From: Desulfuromonas acetexigens
GTDB taxonomy: Bacteria; Desulfobacterota; Desulfuromonadia; Desulfuromonadales; Trichloromonadaceae
DNA: 64,000 nt
NCBI RefSeq assembly: GCF_900111775.1
Contig: NZ_FOJJ01000002.1
Coordinates: forward strand, 61,433 to 125,432
Direction of reading: 5' to 3'
Of this stretch, positions 36,016 to 47,934 are shown piece after piece (within the stretch, counting starts at the first letter, position 1; each line of letters begins with the position of its first letter). The notes under the pieces are model-generated. The model did not search any database. It saw only the letters and a program-made list of their open reading frames with translations, and was not told the DNA's origin. The translations under genes and the position numbers were made by a program.

Positions 36016-38379
36016 ATGGCGATCTGGCACTTCCTGTCGGCCTATGCCGCCGGCCTGGCCAGCGCCCCTTACCTGCCCGCCCCCTGGGACAGCCCCCTCG
36101 TTCCCGGCCTCTGCGCCTTTGTCGCCGGAATCAGCGTCCTTTTTATCCGCCGCCTCGGCATCGTCCTCCCGATCCTCTTCTTCTATCTGCTCGGCATCGC
36201 CTTCTACCAGAACGCCCTCAGCCCACCGACCGCTCCCGACCACATCCGCGCCTTTACCGGCACCCAGACCTGGGTTATCGAGGGGCGGGTGCGCGCCCTG
36301 GCCCAGCGACAAGGAGGAGGATTCAACCTGGAGATAGCGACGGAAAGAATCGTCGACGGCGAAGAAAGCCGTGCCGTTTCCGGGATCCTTTTGGTTTCCA
36401 TCGACCAGGGGGAGAGCCCGGTGCGCAGCGGCAGCCGGGTCCGCTTCATAGCGCGACCGCGGGCACCCCGTCCCTTCGGCCTGCCCGGCGAGTTCGACTA
36501 TCCCCGGCATCTTGCCTATCGCGACATTTTCGCCACCGCCCACCTGACCGACACCCGCGAACTGGTGGTCTTCGCCGATCCTCCTGGAGTGGGGCTGACC
36601 CCGTCGCGCCTGCGGGAAGGGCTGGGCAAGGCCATCGACCGGGCGGTTTCCGATGAGGCGGCGCCCCTGGTTCGCGCCCTGGTCATCGGCGACAAAAGCC
36701 TCCTGCGCCAAGAGGATCGCGAACGCCTGGCCCGGGGTGGGGTCTCTCATCTTTTCGCCATCTCGGGACTGCATCTCGGCCTGGTCGCGGCGCTCCTTTA
36801 TGCCGGTGCCAATCTCCTCTATCGCCGCTCCGAACGCCTCCTGCTGCTGGCCCCCGCGCGGCGACTGCTGCCGCTACTGCTGCTCGCTCCGCTCTTCGGC
36901 TATCTGCTCCTCACCGGCGACGGCATCGCCACCCGCCGCGCCTTTGTCATGCTCACAGCGGTCGCGCTGCTGATGTCAGCAAACCGACAAACACCGCCGG
37001 TAAAACTTCTGGCCAGTTGCGCTCTGATCTTTCTCCTCGCCGAACCGCTGATCCTCTTTCAGCCGGCCTTCCAGCTCTCCTTCGCCGGGCTCTTCGGCAT
37101 CCTGGTACTGGTGCCCCGCTGGCATCCGGGAACGCGACGCTGGCCGAAAGGGCTGAGCTATGCGGTCGGCCTCGCCTTGACCACCGTCGCCGCGACGGTC
37201 ACGACAACCCCGCTGGTCCTGGCCAACTTTCACCTGCTCGCCCCCGCCGGGCTCGTCACCAACCTCTTCGCGGTCCCCCTCATCGGTCTCGTCGCCGTCC
37301 CCCTCGGGCTGGGAGGGGCGCTTCTGCTTCCCCTGTGGGAGGCGGGCGCCAACCTGCTTCTTACCGGCTGTGGGCAAGTGACCCTCGGCGTGTTGGAACT
37401 GGTCGACCGCACCGTCGACCTGCCCTTGCTCCGGGCGCTGACCTGTTACGCCTCTCCCGGCCTGCTGGCAGCCTCGGCACTTCTCGCCCTCAGCCTGCTG
37501 CTGCCCGGAGGAAGTCGGCGGCGTTGGTTGGGAAGAGCCGGCTGCGCCCTGTTCGCCGGATTGCTCCTTATCGCACCGGAAAGAAGTTCGTCGGCGCTGA
37601 CTGTCACGTCCCTCAGCGTCGGTCAGGGGGATGCCACCCTGCTGACTTTGGATGGCGGACGGCATTTCCTCATCGACGGCGGCGGCTTTCATGATACCCG
37701 TTTCGATGTCGGCCGTCGTCTGCTCGCACCGGCCCTCGGCCGCCTCGGGGTACGCCGTCTCGAGGCGGTCATTCTCACCCACGACCACCCCGATCACAGC
37801 CAGGGGCTGACGGGGGTATTGGAAACCTTTCCCGTCGATGAATTCTGGACGGCGCAACCGGCCGAAAAGCTGAACGATGCCCTGCGCGCCAGCTTGGCCA
37901 AGAGCGGGGTCCCTGTCGTCATACAACCGCCGGGCTGGAGCCTGCGACGGGAAAGGGACGAGCGATCACTGTGGATTTTTACCCCGGAGCAGAACACGGA
38001 CAATCTCAACGATGCCTCTCTCGTGCTGCTCGTTCGGGATGGCGATAACGGCGCCCTTTTGACCGGCGACCTGGAGGAAGCGGGGATCGAACAACTGCTT
38101 GCGCACCCCTTGCCCTATCAAGTCAATCTACTGAAACTGCCCCACCACGGCAGCGGCAAATGTCATCCCGAATGGCTGCTCGACGAAGTGCGCCCAAAAC
38201 TTGCTTTCGCCTCGCTGGGATTCGGCAACCGCTTCCGCTTTCCCCACGTCCGGGTGACGGACGCCCTGGAAGCGCGGGGCATTCCCCTCTGGCGCACCGA
38301 CCGCGATGGCAGCCTGAGATTCGTCAGCGATTCCCGCACCTGGCAAGCAACCCATTGGAACCAAAGGCTATTCCGTTGA
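36016..38379 (+). CDS. comEC: competence protein ComEC/Rec2
   Basis: A 787-residue inner-membrane protein with the three ComEC parts: an N-terminal helical/OB part (DUF4131, about 1-200), the competence domain with many helices (about 210-520; HLFAISGLHLGLVAALLYAG is a family marker) and a C-terminal metallo-beta-lactamase-like domain (about 540-780) with THDHPDHSQG, LLTGDLEEAG and LPHHGSG. It forms the channel for single-stranded DNA entry in natural transformation and the C-terminal domain may degrade the other strand. All metal-site motifs appear present. Start at ATG 36016 after GAGAAG. Confidence 0.93.
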   Translation: MAIWHFLSAYAAGLASAPYLPAPWDSPLVPGLCAFVAGISVLFIRRLGIVLPILFFYLLGIAFYQNALSPPTAPDHIRAFTGTQTWVIEGRVRALAQRQGGGFNLEIATERIVDGEESRAVSGILLVSIDQGESPVRSGSRVRFIARPRAPRPFGLPGEFDYPRHLAYRDIFATAHLTDTRELVVFADPPGVGLTPSRLREGLGKAIDRAVSDEAAPLVRALVIGDKSLLRQEDRERLARGGVSHLFAISGLHLGLVAALLYAGANLLYRRSERLLLLAPARRLLPLLLLAPLFGYLLLTGDGIATRRAFVMLTAVALLMSANRQTPPVKLLASCALIFLLAEPLILFQPAFQLSFAGLFGILVLVPRWHPGTRRWPKGLSYAVGLALTTVAATVTTTPLVLANFHLLAPAGLVTNLFAVPLIGLVAVPLGLGGALLLPLWEAGANLLLTGCGQVTLGVLELVDRTVDLPLLRALTCYASPGLLAASALLALSLLLPGGSRRRWLGRAGCALFAGLLLIAPERSSSALTVTSLSVGQGDATLLTLDGGRHFLIDGGGFHDTRFDVGRRLLAPALGRLGVRRLEAVILTHDHPDHSQGLTGVLETFPVDEFWTAQPAEKLNDALRASLAKSGVPVVIQPPGWSLRRERDERSLWIFTPEQNTDNLNDASLVLLVRDGDNGALLTGDLEEAGIEQLLAHPLPYQVNLLKLPHHGSGKCHPEWLLDEVRPKLAFASLGFGNRFRFPHVRVTDALEARGIPLWRTDRDGSLRFVSDSRTWQATHWNQRLFR

Positions 38380-38404
38380 CACTAAATTGGCACTCTGCTA
38401 CTCT
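38376..38404 (+). promoter_or_regulatory. probable promoter of the GGDEF gene
   Basis: TTGACA (38376-38381), a 17-base spacer and TACTCT (38399-38404, weak). It begins within the last codons of comEC, so the GGDEF gene may have its own promoter. Confidence 0.4.
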
Positions 38405-38433
38405 GCTATTCTAGCTATGAGGAGCACCTCGGA

Positions 38434-39807
38434 ATGAAGAAACCTACCATTCTGGTTGTCGATGACGAACTGTTCTTTCGCCGCCTCTATTCCGAGTTGC
38501 TGGCCGAGGAAGGCTACCAGGTCGAAACCGTCGCCACCGGCGACAGCGCCCTGACCCGCCTGCGCCAGGGGGGAGTCGACGTCGTCCTGACCGACATGGT
38601 CATGCCCGGCATCGGCGGACTGGATGTTTTGCGTCTGGCGCGGGGCCTCGACAATCCTCCCGAAGTCATCCTCGCCACCAGCCACGCCAGCCTGGAAACT
38701 GCCATCCACGCCCTGAAAAGCGGCGCCCGCGACTATCTGCTGAAACCCTTCGACCCCGAGGAACTGCGCCACTTGGTCCGCAGCTGCATCGAACAACGGC
38801 GCCTGCTCGACGAGAACTCCCTGCTCAAGAGCCAGATCCGTCTCTACCAGGCGGGACAGAACCTGGCGTCGCAGATGGAACTTGACCGGCTCATGTCCCA
38901 AAGCATTGAAACGCTGCTGCGAGAGATCGGCGAAGGACGCGGCTTTGCTTTTTTGCAGGAACGCAACCGCACCCCGCGCCTGCTCGGCAAGCAGGGGACC
39001 GACAGCGACGTCCGGTTGATCGCCATGGCCCAGGCTCTCTTTCCGGAGCTGCGCGATATCGGCGGGCTGCGCCTGATGCGGCGCGGCGAGCTTCCGGAAA
39101 ATGTCGCCATCCCCCAGGATCTGCGCGAACTCTGTGTCTTCCCCCTGCGCTTCGGCAAACATCTGCGCGGCGCCCTCTTTTTATACAACACCCCCGGCTC
39201 GGACCTGCCCACCCCCTTCCCTTACGAAAACCTCCTGTTTTTGGCCGAACAGGCGGCCAGCGGTTTTTATAACGCCTGCCGTTTTCAGGGGACCAAGGAT
39301 CTCATCTACATCGACGACCTGACCGGGCTGCACAACTACCGCTACCTGCAGGTCATGCTCGATCAGGAAATCCGGCGCGCGGATCGCTACGGCCAGGAAC
39401 TCTCCATGATTTTCATGGACCTCGATCACTTCAAGGGGGTCAACGACAGCCATGGGCATCTGGCCGGCAGCCGGGTTTTGCGGGAAGTCGCCGATCTGCT
39501 GCGCGGCTGTATCCGTGAGGTCGACCTGGCCTTTCGTTACGGCGGGGACGAATTCACCGCGCTGCTGGTGGAAACCGGCGCGACCGGAAGCGCCGTGGTC
39601 AGCGAAAGGATCCGCAAGACCATTGAAGACCATGTCTTCCTGGCGGAAAGCTCCACGCCGGTGCGGATTACCGCCACCGTCGGGCATGCGGTCTACCCCA
39701 GCGACGCCGCCAACAAACAAATCCTTATCGATCTGGCCGACCAGGCCATGTATCAAGGCAAGCTGGTACGCAACGTCACCCGCGCCGCCGCGGAACTGAA
39801 AGAATGA
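38434..39807 (+). CDS. gacA: REC-GAF-GGDEF response regulator of the Hypr (cGAMP synthase) type
   Basis: A 457-residue cytoplasmic response regulator: receiver (1-120, phospho-acceptor D54 in VLTDMVMP), a GAF-like middle (about 140-285) and a GGDEF cyclase (290-457) with RYGGDEF at 368-374. In canonical diguanylate cyclases the base-selecting Asp follows GHxxG; here it is Ser346 in HGHLAGSRVL. The same substitution (Ser347) in Geobacter sulfurreducens GSU1658 makes a Hypr enzyme that produces mainly 3',3'-cGAMP, named GacA there and needed for respiration of iron oxide particles. GSU1658 also lies next to hisS, as here, so orthology is very likely. This gacA is unrelated to the Pseudomonas regulator of that name. 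The partner kinase is unknown. Confidence 0.88.
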   Translation: MKKPTILVVDDELFFRRLYSELLAEEGYQVETVATGDSALTRLRQGGVDVVLTDMVMPGIGGLDVLRLARGLDNPPEVILATSHASLETAIHALKSGARDYLLKPFDPEELRHLVRSCIEQRRLLDENSLLKSQIRLYQAGQNLASQMELDRLMSQSIETLLREIGEGRGFAFLQERNRTPRLLGKQGTDSDVRLIAMAQALFPELRDIGGLRLMRRGELPENVAIPQDLRELCVFPLRFGKHLRGALFLYNTPGSDLPTPFPYENLLFLAEQAASGFYNACRFQGTKDLIYIDDLTGLHNYRYLQVMLDQEIRRADRYGQELSMIFMDLDHFKGVNDSHGHLAGSRVLREVADLLRGCIREVDLAFRYGGDEFTALLVETGATGSAVVSERIRKTIEDHVFLAESSTPVRITATVGHAVYPSDAANKQILIDLADQAMYQGKLVRNVTRAAAELKE

Positions 39808-39956
39808 AACACCCCCCGCGCAACCCCCGCTTGAAAGACTGAGACCCTTCGCCGCACGGATCCGAGACCGCTGACCCGACCGGGCCCCGGCCTACCGCCT
39901 CCCCTCTGCGATTACTCCATCGATATTTTCCCGAATTCAATGAAAGGTTTGCTGGC

Positions 39957-41219
39957 GTGAGCATCACAGGCATCAAGGGCATGAACGACATCCTGCCCGG
40001 AGAAGTGGAAACCTGGCAATTTCTCGAAGAACAGGCGCGCCGGATCTTCAGCCTCTACGGCTTTTCCGAGATCCGCGTCCCGGTGGTGGAAAAAACCGAA
40101 CTCTTCCAGCGCTCTATCGGCGAAACGACCGATATCGTCGAAAAAGAGATGTACACCTTCCGCGACAAGAGCGACAACTCCCTGACCCTGCGTCCGGAAG
40201 GAACGGCGCCGGTCATGCGCGCTTTCATCCAGAACAAGCTGCATACCCGCGACCCCATCGCCAAACTTTATTACATGGGGCCGATGTTCCGTTACGAACG
40301 CCCGCAGAAAGGGCGCTACCGTCAGTTCCACCAGATCGGCGCCGAAGTGATCGGCGTCGAAGATCCGAAAATCGATGCCCAGGTTCTGACCATGCTCGCC
40401 CACTACTTCGAGGCCGTGGGCATCACCGATGTCGAGCTGCAGATCAACTCCCTCGGCTGTCCTGAATGTCGCCCCGGCTATCGGCAGGCGTTGACTGCCT
40501 TTCTTGAAGATCGCCTGGAAGCGCTCTGCGAAGACTGCCGCCGCCGCTACCGGACCAATCCTCTGCGGGTGGTGGACTGCAAGGTTCCCGGCTGCAAGGA
40601 GGCGACCGTCGGAGCGCCCTCGGTCCTCGACCATCTCTGCGGCGATTGCACGGAGCATTTCACCCGCGTGCAGGAGCATCTGCGTGAAGTGGGCACGGCC
40701 TTTTCCATCAATGCGCGCATGGTGCGGGGCCTTGATTACTACACCAAGACGACCTTCGAGATGGTGACCGGCAGCCTCGGCTCGCAGAATGCCGTCGCCG
40801 CCGGCGGCCGTTACGACGGGCTGATCAAGGACCTGGGCGGGCCGCCCCTGCCCGGCATCGGTTTTGCCATGGGTGTCGAGCGCCTGGCGCTGATGAAGGG
40901 AGAGGCACGGATCGAAGCCGCCCGGCCCGATCTTTTCCTGGCGGCCCTCGGCGAAGAGGCCAGCCGCTACGCCTTCGCCCTCATGTCCCGGCTGCAACGA
41001 CGCGGGCTGCGTACGGAAATGGACTACGAAGGGAAAAGCCTCAAAGCCCAGTTGCGCCGTGCCGACAAGCTGATGGCCAAACGGGTACTGATCCTCGGCG
41101 AGGACGAAATGGCAAGCCGGCAAGGCCAACTGCGCACCATGGAAACCAGCACCCAAGAGAGCGTCCCCCTGGACGGCATTGAGGAATTCCTGGTGGTGGC
41201 AGCGCCCCCCGCCCCCTGA
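39957..41219 (+). CDS. hisS: histidyl-tRNA synthetase
   Basis: A 420-residue class II synthetase of normal length. Motif 2 (MFRYERPQKGRYRQFHQIG), the histidine-binding RGLDYYTKTTFE and motif 3 (PGIGFAMGVERL) are present, followed by the anticodon-binding domain (DLFLAALGEEASRYAFALM). It starts at a GTG at 39957 preceded by AAAGG. The 149 bases before it hold nothing that I recognise. Confidence 0.96.
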   Translation: MSITGIKGMNDILPGEVETWQFLEEQARRIFSLYGFSEIRVPVVEKTELFQRSIGETTDIVEKEMYTFRDKSDNSLTLRPEGTAPVMRAFIQNKLHTRDPIAKLYYMGPMFRYERPQKGRYRQFHQIGAEVIGVEDPKIDAQVLTMLAHYFEAVGITDVELQINSLGCPECRPGYRQALTAFLEDRLEALCEDCRRRYRTNPLRVVDCKVPGCKEATVGAPSVLDHLCGDCTEHFTRVQEHLREVGTAFSINARMVRGLDYYTKTTFEMVTGSLGSQNAVAAGGRYDGLIKDLGGPPLPGIGFAMGVERLALMKGEARIEAARPDLFLAALGEEASRYAFALMSRLQRRGLRTEMDYEGKSLKAQLRRADKLMAKRVLILGEDEMASRQGQLRTMETSTQESVPLDGIEEFLVVAAPPAP

Positions 41220-41241
41220 CGAAAGCCCCGCGGGATAGTTC

Positions 41242-41271
41242 TTGACGACCCCCGGACCGCGTCACTATAAT
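41242..41271 (+). promoter_or_regulatory. sigma-70-type promoter of aspS
   Basis: TTGACG (41242-41247), an 18-base spacer and a perfect TATAAT (41266-41271), 56 bases before the aspS ATG. Confidence 0.65.
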
Positions 41272-41326
41272 TGCCAATTCGCTAAAATCAGCCATTAAGA
41301 AACCAACTTATCGATACGGGGAGGAT

Positions 41327-43120
41327 ATGAACTTGAACGACGTGCTGGGAGACTGGAAAAGAAGTCATTATTGTGGGCAGGTTACTGCCGTGGAAGTCGG
41401 CCGGGAAGTCTGTCTGATGGGTTGGGTGCAGCGCCGCCGCGACCACGGCGGCCTGATTTTTATTGACCTGCGGGATCGCGAGGGGGTCATACAGCTGGCC
41501 CTCGACCCCGACCGCGATCCGGAAGCCCACGGCAAAGCCGACCGGGTACGCAACGAATTCGTTGTGGCGATCAAGGGCAAGGTCTCTCCGCGCCCTGAGG
41601 GGACCGTCAATCCCAAAATGAAAACCGGCGAGGTCGAAGTCGAAGTCAGCGACCTGCGCATTCTCAATACCGCCAAGACCCCGCCCTTCATGCTCGACGA
41701 ATATACTGAGGTCGCGGAAAATATCCGCCTCAAGCACCGCTATCTCGACCTGCGCCGCCCGGCGGTACAGAACAACCTGATGCTGCGCTATCAGGTCACC
41801 CGCACCGTCCGTCGCTATCTCGACGGCCAGGGTTTCCTCGACATCGAAACTCCCGTTCTGACCAAGAGCACCCCCGAAGGCGCCCGCGACTATCTGGTGC
41901 CGAGCCGCGTCAATCCCGGCACCTTCTACGCGCTACCCCAGTCCCCTCAACTCTTCAAACAGTTGCTGATGGTTTCCGGCTTCGACCGCTATTTCCAGAT
42001 CGTCCGCTGCTTTCGCGACGAGGATCTGCGCGCCGATCGCCAGCCCGAGTTTACCCAGATCGACTGCGAGATGAGCTTTGTCGACCGCGACGACGTCATC
42101 CGGGTCATGGAGGGAATGATCGCCACCATCTTCAAGGAAGCGATCGGCGTCGACGTCTCCCTGCCGATGGCGCGCATGACCTACCAGGAAGCCTTGGCCC
42201 GCTACGGGGTGGACAACCCTGATCTGCGCTTCGGGCTGGAGCTGGTAGAAATCTCCGACCTGGTCGCAAGCTCCGGCTTCAAGGTCTTCGCCGACGCCGT
42301 CGGGAACGGCGGCATGGTCAAGGCGATCAACGTCAAGGGCGGGGCGACCCTGTCGCGCAAAGAGCTGGATGAGCTCACCGAGTTTGTCAAGATTTACGGC
42401 GCCAAAGGTCTGGCCTGGGTGAAGATGACCGAGGAAGGTTGGCAGTCACCCATCGCCAAATTTTTCACCGCCGATGAACTGGCCGCCCTCAACGGGCGCC
42501 TGGATGCCCAACTTGGCGACCTGTTGTTGTTCGTGGCCGACTCCTTTCGAGTCACCAACGAAGCCCTCGGCCGCCTGCGTGGGCACCTGGGGCAGCGCTT
42601 GTCCCTGGCCAAAAAGGACGACTACCAATTCGTCTGGGTCACTGACTTCCCCCTGCTCGAGTGGGATGAGGAAGCCCGCCGCCACGTCGCCGTCCATCAC
42701 CCCTTTACCGCGCCAATGGATGAAGACGTTCCCCTGCTGACCACCGATCCGGGCAAGGCCCGGGCCAAGGCCTACGATCTGGTCCTCAACGGCTCGGAAA
42801 TCGGCGGCGGCAGCATCCGTATTCACGATCAGGCCGTGCAGAGCCAGATGTTCGAGCTGATGGGCATCGGTGAGGAAGAGGCACGGGTCAAGTTCGGCTT
42901 CCTGCTTGACGCCCTGGAATTCGGCGCCCCGCCCCATGGCGGCATCGCCTTTGGTCTCGATCGCCTGACCATGATCCTGACCGGGTCCGAATCGATCCGC
43001 GACGTCATCGCCTTCCCGAAAACCCAGAAAGCCACCTGTCTGATGTCGGAAGCACCGGGAGTCGTCGACGAAAAACAGCTGCGCGAACTGCACATCAAAC
43101 TGGCGGTCAAACCCAAGTAA
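41327..43120 (+). CDS. aspS: aspartyl-tRNA synthetase
   Basis: A 597-residue bacterial-type AspRS: N-terminal OB anticodon-binding domain (about 1-110), class II catalytic core with [20 protein letters not shown], motif 2 ([18 protein letters not shown]), the inserted GAD domain (about 300-420) and motif 3 ([11 protein letters not shown]). It charges tRNA-Asp; whether it also charges tRNA-Asn cannot be told, as no gatCAB or asnS is in view. It has its own promoter. A strong hairpin follows the gene. Confidence 0.96.
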   Translation: MNLNDVLGDWKRSHYCGQVTAVEVGREVCLMGWVQRRRDHGGLIFIDLRDREGVIQLALDPDRDPEAHGKADRVRNEFVVAIKGKVSPRPEGTVNPKMKTGEVEVEVSDLRILNTAKTPPFMLDEYTEVAENIRLKHRYLDLRRPAVQNNLMLRYQVTRTVRRYLDGQGFLDIETPVLTKSTPEGARDYLVPSRVNPGTFYALPQSPQLFKQLLMVSGFDRYFQIVRCFRDEDLRADRQPEFTQIDCEMSFVDRDDVIRVMEGMIATIFKEAIGVDVSLPMARMTYQEALARYGVDNPDLRFGLELVEISDLVASSGFKVFADAVGNGGMVKAINVKGGATLSRKELDELTEFVKIYGAKGLAWVKMTEEGWQSPIAKFFTADELAALNGRLDAQLGDLLLFVADSFRVTNEALGRLRGHLGQRLSLAKKDDYQFVWVTDFPLLEWDEEARRHVAVHHPFTAPMDEDVPLLTTDPGKARAKAYDLVLNGSEIGGGSIRIHDQAVQSQMFELMGIGEEEARVKFGFLLDALEFGAPPHGGIAFGLDRLTMILTGSESIRDVIAFPKTQKATCLMSEAPGVVDEKQLRELHIKLAVKPK

Positions 43121-43127
43121 GACCCAC

Positions 43128-43164
43128 GACCGGAAGGGCGCCTACAAGCGGCGCCCTTCCGGTC
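43128..43164 (+). terminator. long perfect hairpin after aspS
   Basis: A 15-base perfect stem, GACCGGAAGGGCGCC with GGCGCCCTTCCGGTC, and a 7-base loop, eight bases after the stop. It lacks a T run, so it may protect the mRNA end or pause polymerase rather than act as a classic terminator. Confidence 0.5.
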
Positions 43165-43206
43165 CAACCTCCCTTCACGAATTCAACGGCCGACAAAGAT
43201 CGTCGC

Positions 43207-43968
43207 ATGAGCCGATTTCTTCTTCCTGCACTTCTCCTTATCCTTCTCAGCCACGGCTGCGCCTCTGCCCCCCACCGGGAACTTGAAGCCGCGCGTGCGG
43301 CCCTTGCCGAAGCACACTCCTCTGGTGCCACCGAGCTGGCACCCGCACGCTATCGGACCGCTCAAGAGGTTCTGGAGAACAGTGAAGCTCTCATGGCCAG
43401 CGGTCAATATCGCCAGGCTCGAGAAACCCTTCCTTACGCAGAAGCCCTCGCTCGGCAAGCCATCGAAGCGGCCCACGAGGAACGAAAACGGCGTACCAGC
43501 GAAGCCCGGATCACCCAGGAAATGCTTCAGGGACTCAAGGAACAACTAAGGGAAGAAGCCAAACTCCGGCCACGCCCGATGACATCAGACCCTAAGCCCT
43601 CCCGGCCCGTGCCTGCCACCGGCAAAGACAATGCCAAGGGGAAGACCAATCCGGCAACGGTTCCGACGGATGAAATCCCCCCCGTACCCGCCCTGCCCTC
43701 CCGTTACACCGTCACCGACGGTGAAACCCTCTGGATCATCGCCGGCAAGAAAGAAATTTATCAGGACCCCCTACTCTGGCCCCTGCTCTACCGTGCAAAT
43801 CGGGATCAGATCAAGGATCCCCGGCGGGTTTACGGCGGCCAAACCCTCACCATTCCTCGCGACCAGAGCGAATCGGATCTCGCCGAAGCCAGGGCCTCGG
43901 CACGGGAATCGGACGCCTTCCCCATCGCCCCCCGCATGAACGCCGGATCCACCCCGGATACGCCCTAG
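43207..43968 (+). CDS. LysM-domain lipoprotein (DUF4398-LysM)
   Basis: A 253-residue lipoprotein with lipobox LLSHGC (Cys18), an N-terminal helical DUF4398-like segment (about 22-110, with ARYRTAQEVLENSEALMASG), a Pro/Lys-rich linker and a C-terminal LysM domain (about 162-215, SRYTVTDGETLWIIAGKKE) that should bind peptidoglycan. It is probably an outer-membrane lipoprotein held to the cell wall. It lies between aspS and icd, an order I also recall from Geobacter. Its exact role is unknown. Confidence 0.8.
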   Translation: MSRFLLPALLLILLSHGCASAPHRELEAARAALAEAHSSGATELAPARYRTAQEVLENSEALMASGQYRQARETLPYAEALARQAIEAAHEERKRRTSEARITQEMLQGLKEQLREEAKLRPRPMTSDPKPSRPVPATGKDNAKGKTNPATVPTDEIPPVPALPSRYTVTDGETLWIIAGKKEIYQDPLLWPLLYRANRDQIKDPRRVYGGQTLTIPRDQSESDLAEARASARESDAFPIAPRMNAGSTPDTP

Positions 43969-44029
43969 CCTACACCTGTAAAAGCGCCATCCCCGCAGCA
44001 AACCCCCTAAGAGCGCAACACAATTTTTC

Positions 44030-44063
44030 TTGACATATATTAACCTTTTGCATACTGTATACA
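44030..44063 (+). promoter_or_regulatory. icd promoter with overlapping TCA-regulon operator
   Basis: TTGACA (44030-44035) and TACTGT (44053-44058) with a 17-base spacer. The -10 box is wholly inside the palindrome TGCATACTGTATACA (44049-44063), as at acnB. The leader to the icd ATG is about 200 bases; no riboswitch or attenuator was recognised in it. Confidence 0.7.
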
Positions 44064-44262
44064 CGCTTTAGGGGCAGAAAATGAGTTCTCAACCCCCCTT
44101 TAGTGATTAAATTCAAAAGGTTCCAAGCCCGACGCAACGGTCGTTCCGCTCGGATCCAGGTTGTTCGATGCAAGACGATCCTGAGTTTCATCCAAGCTTA
44201 CCGAAGGCCGGTCATTCCCGCCCTTCGGCTCTGAGCTCTGGCGATACCGGCATAAAAACTAA

Positions 44263-46503
<2,241 letters not shown>

Positions 46504-46511
46504 CTGTCTAG

Positions 46512-46543
46512 CGGAATCGGGGGAACAGTCTCCCCCGATTCCG
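46512..46543 (+). terminator. strong hairpin between icd and mdh
   Basis: CGGAATCGGGGGA pairs perfectly with TCCCCCGATTCCG over 13 bases, loop ACAGTC. There is no T run, so partial termination or mRNA end protection is likely. Confidence 0.5.
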
Positions 46544-46564
46544 TACTTTCATTTCCCAACATAA

Positions 46565-47530
<966 letters not shown>

Positions 47531-47555
47531 TTTCATGAGGTTTTGCCGGACCCAA

Positions 47556-47588
47556 GGAAGGGCAATGGCGACATTGCCCTTCCTTTTC
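47556..47588 (+). terminator. Rho-independent terminator after mdh
   Basis: A 12-base perfect stem (GGAAGGGCAATG with CATTGCCCTTCC), loop GCGA, followed by TTTTC. It separates icd-mdh from the kor operon. Confidence 0.85.
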
Positions 47589-47719
47589 TGTTGGATCCTT
47601 TATTTTTTTTACTGGAAAGTATTAATTTTGTAGCACACCACAAGGTCATGTGTTAGGATTTCGACGCTTTTTCTGGCGGTTACGCCGGCGTCAACTACCT
47701 AAAAAGGAGATCATCGGGA

Positions 47720-47911
47720 ATGAGCAGTGCAAGAATTGAAGTCATCGAAAAGTACTGCAAGGGGTGTTCGATCTGCGTCGAATTTTGCCCGAAACAGGTA
47801 CTGGAGATGGACGCTTTCGTGGTTACGGTTGCCAGGCCTCAGGACTGCATCGCTTGCATGCAATGCGAACTGCGGTGTCCTGACTTTGCCATCAAGGTAC
47901 ACAAAGATTAA
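47720..47911 (+). CDS. korD: 2-oxoglutarate:ferredoxin oxidoreductase, ferredoxin subunit
   Basis: A 63-residue 2[4Fe-4S] ferredoxin-like subunit with CKGCSICVEFCPK and CIACMQCELRCPD. It passes electrons from the thiamine-diphosphate centre to external ferredoxin. AAAGGAG precedes the ATG. It is the first gene of korDABC. Confidence 0.93.
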   Translation: MSSARIEVIEKYCKGCSICVEFCPKQVLEMDAFVVTVARPQDCIACMQCELRCPDFAIKVHKD

Positions 47912-47934
47912 TAATTAACGGGAGGACGGTTAAC

